This document shows, piece by piece, positions 1-9,250 of a stretch of 64,000 bases of DNA (position 1 is the stretch's first letter; each line of letters starts with the position of its first letter). Position numbers and translations under genes: made by a program. The stretch covers positions 62,001-126,000 of the forward strand of contig DATGMF010000059.1 in the NCBI GenBank assembly GCA_035293765.1, written 5' to 3'. The stretch comes from DASRHT01 sp035293765. Lineage in GTDB: Bacteria > Chloroflexota > Ktedonobacteria > Ktedonobacterales > Ktedonobacteraceae. The notes beneath the pieces were generated by a model. The model made no database searches. It saw only the letters and a program-made list of their open reading frames with translations, and was not told the origin of the DNA.

Positions 1-1794
1 GATCTGAAGTACCGCTTCCAGTGGACCTGCCCGATTGTTCTCTCGCCGCACGATCCCAACATCCTCTACCAGACCGGCAACTATGTCTTCCGCACCACCA
101 ACGAGGGCCAGAGTTGGCAAATCATCAGCCCTGATCTGACGCGCAACGATCCCAGCAAGATGGAAGCGTCCGGCGGGCCGATCACGAAGGACAATACGGG
201 CGCGGAATATTACTGCACGATCTTCGCCTTCGTCGAATCGCCGCTCAAGCGCGGCCTGTTCTGGGCCGGCTCGGATGATGGCCTGGTCCATGTATCGCAG
301 GATGGCGGTGAGACCTGGAATAATGTGACGCCGCCCACGCTGCCAGAATGGGCGCTGATCAGCATTATCGAAGCCTCGCCCCATGATCCGGCAACGGCGT
401 ATGTGGCTGCGACCTGCTATAAGCAGGACGACTTCAAGCCCTATCTCTTCAAGACCAACGATTACGGTCAGAACTGGACAGAAATTGTGACCGGTATCCC
501 TGATAATGACTTCACCCGCGTAATTCGCGAAGACCCGAGCAGGCGTGGGCTGCTCTTCGCCGGCACGGAGACGGGCATCTATGTCTCGTTCGACGATGGC
601 TCGCACTGGCAATCGCTGCGCCTCAATCTGCCGGTCGTGCCGATTCACGATCTGGTGATCAAGGATAGCGATCTGATCGTGGCGACGCACGGGCGCTCGT
701 TCTGGGTGCTGGACGATATTACGCCTCTGCGCCAGATCAGCGAAGAGATCCAGGATCGCGCGGCCTTCCTCTTCAGCCCGCGCCCGACCGTGCGCTTTAT
801 CACCAACATGGGCTTCTCGCGCGCGCCTGGAGCTGGCGGCAAATACTTCCGCATGACCGGCACCGTGATGGTGACGATGCGCCGCGAGCAAAAACCGAAT
901 GGCGAGTCGTTTGATCGCTGCCTCGACGCCGGACAGAATCCGCCCGATGGTGTGATTGTGACCTATTACCTCAAAGAGCAGCCGGAGGGTGAGGTGAAGC
1001 TGACCTTCCTCGACGCTCAGGGGAACGAGATCAAGTCGTTCTCAAGCGCGGAACCGGAGAAACCTGCCAATAACAAGAATGGCGCCAAGGGACCGGAGAA
1101 GAAGGAGGTACGCGTCCCCAAGAATGTGGGAGCCAACCGCTTTATCTGGGATATGCGCTATCCCGAAGCCGCCAAAGTGGATGACTTCATGGGCATGGAT
1201 GGGCCGATTGCGGCTCCGGTCGCCGCTCCAGGCCAATACCAGGTGCGGCTGACGGTCGGCGGTCAAGAATACACGCAGCCCTTCGAGATTCAGAAGGACC
1301 CGCGCATCGCTGCCAGCGTGGAAGATCTGCAAGCTCAATTCGCGCTACGGATGCGTATTCGCGACAAAGCGACGGAGACCCATGAGGCGATCAATATGAT
1401 CAGGGATGTGCGTAAGCAGATCGAGGATTGGGAACGGCGCACGGAGAAGCAGAAGAACCACGAGGCGATAGCGCAATCCGCCGGCGCGCTCAAGGAGAAG
1501 CTCGCGGCAGTTGAAGGGGAGCTGATCCAGGTCAAGGCCAAGACGCGCCAGGATACGCTGAACCATCCGGCCAAGCTCAATGCCAAAATCGTCACGCTCT
1601 CCAACACCGTTGGCAGCGCCGACGCTGCTCCTACCCAACAAATGTACGAAGTTTTCGAGGACCTCTCGGCGCGCATCAATGCCCAGTTGAAGCAGCTCCA
1701 GGCCGTAATCGAAACCGACCTGACCGCCTTCAACGCCCTGCTGCGTGAGTCCGAAGTGCCACCCGTCGTCGCAACGCCTGCGACCTCGCAATAG
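1..1794 (+). CDS. BNR/sortilin-like repeat protein (glycosyl hydrolase-like), 5' partial
   Basis: The reading frame is open from the first base, so the gene begins outside the window and the first ATG at 160 is internal. The visible part starts inside Asp-box/BNR repeats, seen as repeated patterns such as NEGQSW, SQDGGETWNN and NDYGQNWTE, each with the S-x-D-x-G-x-x-W style turn that marks VPS10/sortilin-type beta-propeller blades. The propeller ends near VATHGRSFWVLDDI, and a beta-sandwich-like region with WDMRYPEA follows, then a charged helical tail. This layout is typical of secreted or surface WD40/YVTN/BNR-like proteins of about 1000 residues. The enzymatic activity is not established for this family, and the missing N-terminus would normally hold the signal peptide. 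Confidence 0.85.
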   Translation, partial: DLKYRFQWTCPIVLSPHDPNILYQTGNYVFRTTNEGQSWQIISPDLTRNDPSKMEASGGPITKDNTGAEYYCTIFAFVESPLKRGLFWAGSDDGLVHVSQDGGETWNNVTPPTLPEWALISIIEASPHDPATAYVAATCYKQDDFKPYLFKTNDYGQNWTEIVTGIPDNDFTRVIREDPSRRGLLFAGTETGIYVSFDDGSHWQSLRLNLPVVPIHDLVIKDSDLIVATHGRSFWVLDDITPLRQISEEIQDRAAFLFSPRPTVRFITNMGFSRAPGAGGKYFRMTGTVMVTMRREQKPNGESFDRCLDAGQNPPDGVIVTYYLKEQPEGEVKLTFLDAQGNEIKSFSSAEPEKPANNKNGAKGPEKKEVRVPKNVGANRFIWDMRYPEAAKVDDFMGMDGPIAAPVAAPGQYQVRLTVGGQEYTQPFEIQKDPRIAASVEDLQAQFALRMRIRDKATETHEAINMIRDVRKQIEDWERRTEKQKNHEAIAQSAGALKEKLAAVEGELIQVKAKTRQDTLNHPAKLNAKIVTLSNTVGSADAAPTQQMYEVFEDLSARINAQLKQLQAVIETDLTAFNALLRESEVPPVVATPATSQ

Positions 1795-1800
1795 AGACAA

Positions 1801-2172
1801 GGGCAAGCAGGGCAACCGCGAGGCATTGCCCCTACCCAGACGCCCTGCCATCCGCCCAGCACCCCCGCTGCCCTGTGGCGGTGCCCACGATGGTGGATCA
1901 TGGTAGGACGGATGGGTAGGGGCAATGCCTTGCGCTTGCCCTGCCCGCCTGCGATAACCTTGCCCCGCGCTGCAACGGATGGGTAGGGGCAATGCCTTGC
2001 GCTTGCCCTGCCCGCCTGCGATAACCTTGCCCCGCGCTGCAACGGATGGGTAGGGGCAATGCCTTGCGCTTGCCCTGCCCGCCTGCGATAACTTGCCCTG
2101 CCCGCCTGCGATAACCTTGCCCCGCGCTGCAACGTCTGGCTAGGGGCAATCCCTGGCGGTTGCCCTGGTCCA
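1801..2172. repeat. 67-bp tandem repeat array with GGGCAA palindromes
   Basis: Directly after the stop codon lies a repeat-only stretch. Units beginning CGGATGGGTAGGGGCAA start at 1909, 1976 and 2043, giving an exact 67-bp period. The third unit contains an additional short internal duplication, and a diverged partial unit ends near 2172. Each unit contains GGGCAA...TTGCCC half-palindromes. The same 67-bp unit, in reverse orientation, is repeated twice at about 27417-27545. Apparent open frames on the minus strand here are products of the repeat. A 13-bp palindrome (GACATATTATGTC, 2211-2223) lies between the array and the next gene. Confidence 0.85.
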
Positions 2173-2408
2173 ACCCACACCGGTTCTACAGCGGTCTTTG
2201 CTGCGTTTGCGACATATTATGTCATAGATGCATACGATCTGGACAAGCAAACCTTACCCAATAGTATCTAGAAAAGTACTCTTATCATCAGAGTTACTCG
2301 GTTTCATTTGCAGAGTTGGGATGTCTCTCGTAATACACATCTGTAAGGGCGCTTTCAAACGTGTTACAACTAGAAATGCTCGGTGCCTCTAGCGAAAAGG
2401 AGATGCAA

Positions 2409-2591
2409 ATGGACCAGAAACAGGCTCGCGAACTGCTACGCTCGGCTGGCTTGACCCATCTACAGATTGACCGGCTCATCAAACTCCGTCAGAGACTGAG
2501 CAGAGGCGAGACCGGTCAACCGCTTGTGGAGCATCGCCGCCTTGAGTTCGCACGCTGGCTCTTCACCACGGGGAAGCTCACAGATTCCTGA
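2409..2591 (+). CDS. small basic helical protein, unknown function
   Basis: This 60-residue frame starts at the second of two close ATGs because AAAAGGAG at 2395-2402 is spaced six bases from it; a start at 2403 is also possible. The product (MDQKQARELLRSAGLTHLQIDRLIK and onward) is rich in Arg, Leu and Gln, is predicted to be mostly helical, and has no signal peptide or membrane segment. It ends 27 bp before the convergent phosphotransferase gene. I do not recognise the family. The good ribosome binding site is the main support. Confidence 0.5.
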   Translation: MDQKQARELLRSAGLTHLQIDRLIKLRQRLSRGETGQPLVEHRRLEFARWLFTTGKLTDS

Positions 2592-2617
2592 TACGGCATC
2601 TCCGCATAAGCTGCAAC

Positions 2618-3685
2618 CTATACGGTGCCGTGCTGGGCAAAGTCGGCGGCATAGAGGATCAGGTTGCGCACACGCTCCCCGAAGACGGCAAAGCGTTCAT
2701 CCTGCGTCTGCCCTCTCTTCCAGCGCACATAGATTTGCTGGAGAATTACCGCCAGCTTGTAATAGGCAAAGGTCATGTAAAAGTGCATGGAGGCGAGGTC
2801 GCGCCCGCTTTTCTGGGCGTAGCGTTCCATGAATTCTCTGCGACCGGTAAACCCTGGCAAGAGGGTGACGGCGGGCAAGACCATTTGCAGTTCAGGGGGA
2901 TCGTCGGGGCTGACCCAGTAGCTGAGCGAGATGGCAAGATCGAAGAGGGGGTCGCCAATGGTGGTCATCTCCCAGTCGAGCACCGCCGTTGCTTTCGAGA
3001 GATCATCGACCCCCAGCAGCATGTTGTTGAGCTTAAAGTCGTTGTGAATCAAGGCGGGCGCGGGACTGGTGGGGATGCGGTCCATGAACCAGCGTGCGAG
3101 CGGCTCTACCTGCGGGATGTCGTCGGTCTGCGCGCGAAAATACCGTTCAATCCAGCTCTTGACCTGCCGCCCCAGGAAGCCTTCGGGATAGCCGAACTCG
3201 CTCAGTCCTGCCGCCTGCCAGTCAACGGCATGAATCCCCACCAGCGTGTCCACCACCATGTGAGAGATAGCGGTACACAGCTCTGGGGTTACTGTGACCC
3301 CATCGGGGAAAGCCTGGTTGACGACATAGCCCTTGCGCCTCTCCATGACGTAGAAGGGCACGCCTAAAATATTCAGGTCATCGCAAAATACGTATGGTTT
3401 GGGTGCCAGCGGGAAGACAGGATGGATTTTGCGCAGCAAGCCGGATTCGCGCCCCATATCGTGCGCTTTAGGGGCGACCGGCCCTAAAGGCGGACGGCGC
3501 AATACTCCTTCCCAATCGCCGATCTGGACCAGATAGGTCAGGTTAGAGGCGCCGGAGGGAAATTGCTGTACTTGCATCGGCCCCTCGCCCAATCCCTCAA
3601 TATGCTGGCGCAAATAGTGCTCTACTTTAGGAATATCAAACGTCTCTCCCGTGCGCACCTCTATTGTCTCGCCTTCGATGTTCAT
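2618..3685 (-). CDS. APH-fold phosphotransferase family protein (ACAD10/11-like)
   Basis: This 355-residue protein belongs to the aminoglycoside phosphotransferase/choline kinase fold, in the branch found with acyl-CoA dehydrogenases. The catalytic loop is HNDFKLNNMLL and the metal-binding segment is VLDWEMTTIGDPLFDLA. The N-terminal lobe contains SNLTYLV and a VLRRPP Lys/Arg region. Related domains in ACAD10/11 phosphorylate hydroxyacyl groups before dehydration, so a role in fatty-acid or hydroxy-acid catabolism is plausible but inferred. AGGAGG lies five bases before the ATG at 3685. It is transcribed divergently from the xylose isomerase gene. Confidence 0.85.
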   Translation of the reverse strand: MNIEGETIEVRTGETFDIPKVEHYLRQHIEGLGEGPMQVQQFPSGASNLTYLVQIGDWEGVLRRPPLGPVAPKAHDMGRESGLLRKIHPVFPLAPKPYVFCDDLNILGVPFYVMERRKGYVVNQAFPDGVTVTPELCTAISHMVVDTLVGIHAVDWQAAGLSEFGYPEGFLGRQVKSWIERYFRAQTDDIPQVEPLARWFMDRIPTSPAPALIHNDFKLNNMLLGVDDLSKATAVLDWEMTTIGDPLFDLAISLSYWVSPDDPPELQMVLPAVTLLPGFTGRREFMERYAQKSGRDLASMHFYMTFAYYKLAVILQQIYVRWKRGQTQDERFAVFGERVRNLILYAADFAQHGTV

Positions 3686-3817
3686 GGCACCTCCTGATAT
3701 AGCTGGATAATCTCATATATGTCATTGTATTATATAACCCACTATCTTCTTAAACCAAATACAGGCTATAATAAATGTATGCCTCTGGACGCTTGCACTC
3801 TTTGGAAGGAGAAAATC

Positions 3818-5023
3818 GTGACATCACCCGAGCAGTTGACTCAAGAGCATACAAGCGATCAATATGCCCCCAAAAAAGAGGATAAATTCAGCTTCGGACT
3901 CTGGACGGTGGGCAACCGTGGGCGCGATCCCTTTGGCGATTTTGTGCGCCCAACGCTCTCACCGGTGGAAACGGTCAAGCAGCTCGCCGCGCTGGGCGCG
4001 TGGGGCATCAATCTGCACGATAACGATCTCGTCCCCATCGACGCCACAGCCGCCGAACGAGATCGCATTGTGCGCGAGTTCAAGCAGGCCCTGAGCGACT
4101 ACGGCATGGTCGTTCCAATGGCAACAACCAACCTCTTCTATCATCCGGTATTTAAAGATGGCGCGTTTACCGCCGTTGACCCACGCGTGCGCGCCTATGC
4201 GCTGCAAAAAACGATGCGCGCCATCGATCTGGGCGTTGAGCTTGGCGCTACCACCTACGTATTCTGGGGCGGACGCGAGGGCGTGGATGCGGAGGCCAGC
4301 AAAGATCCGGTGGTGGCGATTCAGCGTATGCGTGACGCCATCAATTTCCTGTGCGAGTACGCGCTTGAGCAAGGCTACAAGCTGCGCTTCGCCCTGGAGC
4401 CCAAGCCCAACGAGCCGCGTTCCGATACCTATTTTCCCACCATCGGTCATATGCTGGCGTTTATTTACACCCTCGATCATCCTGCTATGGTGGGCCTCAA
4501 TCCCGAGGTGGCGCATGAGCATATGGCGGGACTGAACTTTGTCCACGGCGTGGCCCAGGCGCTGGAGGCGGGCAAGCTCTTCCACATCGATCTGAACGAT
4601 CAGAAGGGACCGCGCTTCGACCAGGACCTGCGCTTCGGCAGCGAAAATATCAAGAGTATGTTCTTCCTGGTCAAGCTGCTTGAGGATAAGGGCTACGACG
4701 GGCCGCGCCACTTCGACGCGCATGCCTTCCGCACCGAGGATCAGCAGGGCGTCTGGGACTTCGCGCTCGGCTGTATGCGTACCTATAATATGCTCAAAGC
4801 CAAAGCGCGCCGCTTCGACGCCGATGCGGAGATCCAGCAGGTGCTGCAAGAAATCAACCGCGGCGACGGCACATACGAGGCGCTGCTGGATGGCAAGTAC
4901 AGCGCGGAGAAGATGCGCCAACTCAAGGCGGCAGAGCTTGATCCCGATGAGCTCGGAGCGCGTGGTTACCTCTATGAACGGCTGGATCAGCTCACAGTAG
5001 AGATTATCCTGGGCGTACGCTGA
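3818..5023 (+). CDS. xylA: xylose isomerase
   Basis: This enzyme interconverts D-xylose and D-xylulose (also glucose and fructose) in the cytoplasm. The GTG at 3818 is preferred because GGAAGGAG precedes it by seven bases and the resulting 401 residues match the short, actinobacterial-type family; an upstream in-frame extension from 3719 would add a non-homologous leader. Diagnostic motifs in order are FSFGLWTVG, NLHDNDLVP (catalytic His near residue 67 with Asp70), FWGGREG, EPKPNEPR, LNPEVAHEHMAGLNF, HIDLNDQKGPRFDQDLRFG and HFDAHAFR, covering both metal sites. A TATAAT at 3767-3772 is a possible -10 element. The next gene starts 26 bp downstream and is probably cotranscribed. Confidence 0.96.
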   Translation: MTSPEQLTQEHTSDQYAPKKEDKFSFGLWTVGNRGRDPFGDFVRPTLSPVETVKQLAALGAWGINLHDNDLVPIDATAAERDRIVREFKQALSDYGMVVPMATTNLFYHPVFKDGAFTAVDPRVRAYALQKTMRAIDLGVELGATTYVFWGGREGVDAEASKDPVVAIQRMRDAINFLCEYALEQGYKLRFALEPKPNEPRSDTYFPTIGHMLAFIYTLDHPAMVGLNPEVAHEHMAGLNFVHGVAQALEAGKLFHIDLNDQKGPRFDQDLRFGSENIKSMFFLVKLLEDKGYDGPRHFDAHAFRTEDQQGVWDFALGCMRTYNMLKAKARRFDADAEIQQVLQEINRGDGTYEALLDGKYSAEKMRQLKAAELDPDELGARGYLYERLDQLTVEIILGVR

Positions 5024-5049
5024 ATGTAGCAGAACTGGAGTCGTTGCCT

Positions 5050-6333
5050 ATGCTTTCTATCGAGACATCCGCACATATGGTTATGGAGCGGTGCGACGCT
5101 CTGGCGCGCTTCAGCGAGGAGCCTGATCGCCTGACGCGCCGTTTCGCGACGCCACCGATGCGGCAGGTCAACCAGCAGGTTGCTGCATGGATGCGAGCCG
5201 CAGGGATGGACGTTCATGAGGACAATATTGGGAATGTGATCGGACGACACGAAGCTGACCGCGCCAACGCCCCTACGCTGCTGCTCGGTTCGCACCTCGA
5301 TACGGTGCGAGATGCCGGCAAATACGACGGCCCTCTCGGCGTTATGATCGCTCTGGCCTGCGTCGAACGCCTGCACGCCAGCCAGCAGCGCCTGCCCTTC
5401 GCCATCGAAGTGCTGGGGTTCGCCGACGAAGAAGGGCTGCGTTTCCACAGCGCCTATCTCGGCAGCAACGTTGTCGCGGGCACGCTCAATCCTGAGGTGT
5501 TAGACTGGACGGATAGCGATGGCATCACGCTGGCGCAAGCTATCCGCACGTTTGGCGGCGACCCCGAAAACCTGCTCGCCGCCAAACGCAACAGTGATGA
5601 CCTGCTCGGCTACTGCGAGGTTCATATTGAGCAGGGGCCGGTGCTGGAGTCGCTCGATTTGCCGGTGGGGGTGGTTACAGCCATTACCGGCCATAGCCGC
5701 ATCATGGTCAGCTTTACGGGTATGGCGGGTCACGCCGGCACGGTGCCGATGTCGTTGCGCCGCGACGCGCTCTGTGCCGCCGCCGAGTTCATTCTGGCAG
5801 TTGAGCAGATGGGACGCAGTGACCCTGGTCTGATCACGACGGTGGGCCAGGTCTCAGTGGAGCCAGGGCTGGTCGCGACGGTGGGACAGGTTACGGTTGA
5901 GCCTGGGGCCAGCAATGTTATTCCTGGCAAGGTTGTGCTCAGCCTGGATGTTCGCCATCAGGATGATGCGACACGCATGCTTGCCTGCCAGCAGTTACGC
6001 GCACAGGCGCACAAGATCGGGACGGCGCGCGAGATCGCCGTCGCGTGGCAGCCGATGCAGGAGAACGGCATGGTCCCCTGCACGCCTCACCTGATCGACT
6101 TATTGTCACAGGCTGTTAAGCAGCAGGGCTATCCCGTCCATCTCCTGCCCAGCGGTGCAGGCCACGACGCGGTCACGCTGGTCAAGCTGACTAACGTGGC
6201 AATGCTCTTCGTACGTTGCAAAGGCGGCATCAGCCACAACCCCGCCGAAGCCGTTACAGCGCAGGATGTCGCCACAGCCATCCAGGTCATGGAGCAATTC
6301 TTCACGCTGCTGGCCCAATCATCCCCCCCATGA
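5050..6333 (+). CDS. M20 family Zn-dependent hydrolase (allantoate amidohydrolase / N-carbamoyl-amino-acid hydrolase)
   Basis: The ATG at 5050 has GGAG nine bases upstream; an in-frame TTG at 5044 is less well spaced. The 427-residue product has the M20/carbamoylase metal-site motifs LLLGSHLDTVRDAGKYDG (His and bridging Asp), FADEEGLRF, CEVHIEQGPVLE and the final SGAGHDA with GISHNPAE. These fit AllC-type allantoate amidohydrolases or hydantoin-pathway carbamoylases; the substrate cannot be settled from sequence. An in-frame 39-bp tandem duplication gives two copies of a G-L-[IV]-x-TVGQV-[ST]-VEP segment around positions 5829-5906, where relatives normally have one. No uric acid or hydantoin pathway genes are adjacent. 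Confidence 0.88.
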   Translation: MLSIETSAHMVMERCDALARFSEEPDRLTRRFATPPMRQVNQQVAAWMRAAGMDVHEDNIGNVIGRHEADRANAPTLLLGSHLDTVRDAGKYDGPLGVMIALACVERLHASQQRLPFAIEVLGFADEEGLRFHSAYLGSNVVAGTLNPEVLDWTDSDGITLAQAIRTFGGDPENLLAAKRNSDDLLGYCEVHIEQGPVLESLDLPVGVVTAITGHSRIMVSFTGMAGHAGTVPMSLRRDALCAAAEFILAVEQMGRSDPGLITTVGQVSVEPGLVATVGQVTVEPGASNVIPGKVVLSLDVRHQDDATRMLACQQLRAQAHKIGTAREIAVAWQPMQENGMVPCTPHLIDLLSQAVKQQGYPVHLLPSGAGHDAVTLVKLTNVAMLFVRCKGGISHNPAEAVTAQDVATAIQVMEQFFTLLAQSSPP

Positions 6334-6337
6334 CCTC

Positions 6338-6375
6338 CGGTCCGTGGCGACGAGATCAATCTCGTCCCTACGGGG
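6338..6375. repeat. short palindromic intergenic repeat
   Basis: The sequence contains ACGAGATCAATCTCGT followed by CCCTACGGGG. The two 7-base arms pair perfectly around a 2-base loop. It is a diverged relative of the dispersed GTAGGGACCCGATTTATCGCG family seen elsewhere in the window. The remaining bases up to 6474 show nothing else recognisable. Confidence 0.55.
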
Positions 6376-6474
6376 TACGGCAGCAAATAGGGAGGGGATG
6401 GATGGTTGCGGATGAGGGCAGTCTGACAATATGGAGGAGAAAGTCGATAAGGACAACTTCTCCCTTTCCCTGCG

Positions 6475-7806
6475 TCATTCCACCTTCAACCCGCGCAGGT
6501 TGACCATTGCATAAAATGCCCCCAGCATGAAGAGCAGGCCGACGACGACATAGATGGTGTCGTACGTCCCGAAGCTCATCCCTAATACTTGCGCGTGCAG
6601 ACCCACGAAGAGCGTGCCCAGCAGGCCGGCAAGCGAGATCGAGATGAGGTTGCATAACGTCTGACCGGTGGTGAATACGCTGATAACGCGCCCCATCAGA
6701 TCATGCGGAATCACATGCATCAGCAGCGGCCCTAGCGACGTGTTCAACGCCCCCAGTGGTAAACCTAACAGGAGCAGGAGGAGCAGCGCGGGCCAGAGCG
6801 TGTTCTGACGCGCGAAGATGATGAGCAAGATGCCACAGAGATACAGGCCGAGCCAGAAGAGACGGGCCGTTCCTAGCCGTTTTACCAGCAAAGCCGCCAG
6901 GATCGCGCCCGCTACCGAGCCTGCTCCGATTGCCATCGGCAGCGTGCCAAACAGGCTGGTGGGCGCGTTCAGGTTCTTCTGGAAGAAGAAGACCAGCAGC
7001 GCATCAAGCGCGCCTGTGCCGAGCGTGACGATGAGCACGGAGATGAGCAGGGTCATCATTAATCGGCTCTCTCGATAGAAGCTCATCCCTTCCTTTAACT
7101 CACGCAGGAAGTTGGCCTCCTTTTTATTCTCAACACTCACGACGGCATCAGCCGGTACGCGCAGCGCCATAATAGCTATGAAGGAGACGGCGAACGAGAG
7201 CGCGTTGACGATCAAGGCCCACTGGACGCCGACGACGAAGAGCAAAGGAGCAGCTAGAAAAGGGCCGATGATCTTGACGACGCTGCCGGAGATCTCCTCC
7301 ATTGCAGTGGCCCGCGCCCTCTGCGCTTCGGGAAGGATCTCGGTCAGGATGGTAAAGCGCGCCGGATTGAAGAATTGTCCGCAGATGCTGGCGGCGATGA
7401 CGACGAGGTAGATCGAGCCAATCTGCCAGCCTACGGACAAGGGTTCATGCATAAACGGTAACGGCAGCAGCCCTGTCAGTGGCAGTAAAAGCAAGATCAG
7501 GATGGCGCGGATCATGTCCATGCGGATCATGGTCAACCGCTTATTCCAGCGATCCACGAACACGCCTGCGAACGGGCCGACAGTAAGCGTCGGCAGGGCT
7601 CCGGCAAGCAAGACGCCGCTCACTGCCGCAGGAGCCCAGGGCTGATCTTTGGCGATAACGGTAGCAATCCAGAGGCTCAGGGTGACAAAGTAGATCACGT
7701 CGCCCAGGTCCGAAATGGCCTGTCCGACCCAGAGCAGGCCAAAGTTGCGGTTTATAAAGAATGAAGGTTTCGGCTCGGGGGCCGCAGCATCAGGGATTGC
7801 TTCCAT
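6475..7806 (-). CDS. MFS transporter, EntS/macrolide-efflux type
   Basis: This 443-residue membrane protein has about twelve hydrophobic segments and the architecture of the 12-TM major facilitator exporters related to EntS and macrolide efflux proteins. The N-terminal NFGLLWVGQAISDLGDVIYFVTL and the loop GPFAGVFVDRWNKRLTMIRMD (motif A region) are characteristic; the central loop DAVVSVENKKEANFLRELKEG joins the two halves. Transport substrate is unknown. AGGAG lies about twelve bases before ATG 7806. The EamA gene lies upstream on the same strand across a 137-bp gap, so they may share transcription only partly. Confidence 0.88.
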   Translation of the reverse strand: MEAIPDAAAPEPKPSFFINRNFGLLWVGQAISDLGDVIYFVTLSLWIATVIAKDQPWAPAAVSGVLLAGALPTLTVGPFAGVFVDRWNKRLTMIRMDMIRAILILLLLPLTGLLPLPFMHEPLSVGWQIGSIYLVVIAASICGQFFNPARFTILTEILPEAQRARATAMEEISGSVVKIIGPFLAAPLLFVVGVQWALIVNALSFAVSFIAIMALRVPADAVVSVENKKEANFLRELKEGMSFYRESRLMMTLLISVLIVTLGTGALDALLVFFFQKNLNAPTSLFGTLPMAIGAGSVAGAILAALLVKRLGTARLFWLGLYLCGILLIIFARQNTLWPALLLLLLLGLPLGALNTSLGPLLMHVIPHDLMGRVISVFTTGQTLCNLISISLAGLLGTLFVGLHAQVLGMSFGTYDTIYVVVGLLFMLGAFYAMVNLRGLKVE

Positions 7807-7943
7807 GTGTTTTATCTCTCCTATGATAGCATAAAGAATATTTTACATTGCTTTCCCTTTAAATAAAAAAAACGTTAGCTGTGGTTTTTCATCAAATCAT
7901 CGATGGGATTCCCCACCCTCTGCTATCTTGATATTTCCGCTTC

Positions 7944-8852
7944 TCAGCTTAGACGCTGCTGGAAGCGCGTCCTGAGCTGCCTGCGCGATGGGAGCGCGCC
8001 ACCGGTTGAGAGCCAGGAGCCGAGAATGATGAGCAGGAAGCCTGCAACTGTGGCGAAGCCGAATGGCTCGTTGAGCAACAATACGCCAAGCAGCACCGAG
8101 ACAGCCGGATTGACATAGGTGAAGACGGTGCCGCGACTGGCTCCCACTTCGCCCAGCAGCATGAAGAAGGCCAGATAGGCCAGGGCGGTACAGATGGTGC
8201 CAAGCAGGATCAGGCTTACGATCACATTCAACGATGGCATATGACTGGGGAGCCGCGTCAGCGCCAGCGGCAACAGCACAATTGTCGCTGAGACGCACTG
8301 GGCGGTCGAGACGCTCAGACTTGATAGCGCGGCGATGGGCGGTCGCTTGACCAGCAGGGCGCTAAAGGCATAGCACATCGTCGCCAGCAGCACAAAAGCG
8401 GCTCCCAGCAAGCGCTGGCTATCTCCTCCGGTATCAAAGCCCAGCAGTATGATTACGCCCAGCATACCGATCAGCAAGCCGACGAAACGCCATCCATTGA
8501 CGCGCTCGCCTGGATCGAGCCGCAGCGCGAAGAGGGCTACCAGCAGCGGCTCCGAGGCGATGAGCAGGCTGGTGAGCGACGATGTGATATGCAGCTCGCC
8601 ATAGCTGATCAGGAGAAACGGCGTCACAAGCTGGATCAGCGAGAGTCCGGCCAGCAGCAGCCAGTACTTGCGCATCTCCCCCAGTGCTTTGCGTTGCGCC
8701 GCCACCGGCAAGAGGATAGCCGCCGCCAGCGCCAGGCGGACAAATACCACTACCACTGGATCAAGCTCCTTCACGGCAACCCTGATAAAGAGATACGGGA
8801 TGCCCCAGAGTACCGACATCAAAATAAAGAGCAACCAGCCTTTGCGCGTCAT
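7944..8852 (-). CDS. DMT superfamily EamA transporter
   Basis: This 302-residue protein has ten predicted membrane helices arranged as two EamA repeats. Repeat one begins GWLLFILMSVLWGIPYLFIRVAV, and repeat two begins near LLGAAFVLLATMCYAFSALLVKR. The conserved end-of-repeat pattern is visible in SLLIASEPLLVALFA and VFTYVNPAVSVLLGVLLLNEP. Members export metabolites or amino acids across the cytoplasmic membrane; the substrate here is unknown. AGGAGG sits five bases before ATG 8852. Confidence 0.9.
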   Translation of the reverse strand: MTRKGWLLFILMSVLWGIPYLFIRVAVKELDPVVVVFVRLALAAAILLPVAAQRKALGEMRKYWLLLAGLSLIQLVTPFLLISYGELHITSSLTSLLIASEPLLVALFALRLDPGERVNGWRFVGLLIGMLGVIILLGFDTGGDSQRLLGAAFVLLATMCYAFSALLVKRPPIAALSSLSVSTAQCVSATIVLLPLALTRLPSHMPSLNVIVSLILLGTICTALAYLAFFMLLGEVGASRGTVFTYVNPAVSVLLGVLLLNEPFGFATVAGFLLIILGSWLSTGGALPSRRQLRTRFQQRLS

Positions 8853-9007
8853 GCTTCCTCCTGATCATAGCCGCATACGACCCCCTATCGCCGCCTCCTC
8901 GATGCACCTTGTTCTATCTTACTCCATAAAGCTGGATAAGGGAACCTTTCGGCTTTACCTTGCCGCGTCACACTGTGCTATGTTTCGCTACCACACTACA
9001 GCTACCC

Positions 9008-9250
9008 CCTATTTGGAGGAACAATTGCCGCATGTGGTGGTGGCTGCTGTGGCAACGAGATTTATCCCGTCCAATTTATTGATCGGTCCCCCATTACGGC
9101 GCTAAAGCGGACGGCATGAATGTCGTCGCCACAGGGCCGGTTGTGACATTGTGACACCATTGTGACGCCTTTTTTTAGAGATGCCGCAAGCTGTCATCCC
9201 GCTCTACAGGCCGTTCCAGCCCACATGCGGCAATTGTTCCTCCAAATAGG
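9008..9250. repeat. MITE-like element with 30-bp perfect terminal inverted repeats
   Basis: Bases 9008-9037 (starting CCTATTTGGAGGAACAATTG, ending CATGTGG) are the exact reverse complement of 9221-9250. The arms enclose 183 bp without a credible gene. There is no further pairing beyond the arms and no obvious target-site duplication. The size and perfect arms resemble a non-autonomous transposable element, but a structured RNA is an alternative. The interior carries a diverged copy of the CGATTTATCG repeat family. Confidence 0.7.

Noticed and set aside
1335..2180. Open frame on the minus strand, 281 codons
   Set aside because: It is antisense to the BNR gene and then runs through the 67-bp repeats; its periodic protein repeats come only from the DNA repeat.
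3959..4921. Long minus-strand frame inside xylA
   Set aside because: It is antisense to a clearly conserved enzyme, has no ribosome binding site and arises from codon bias.
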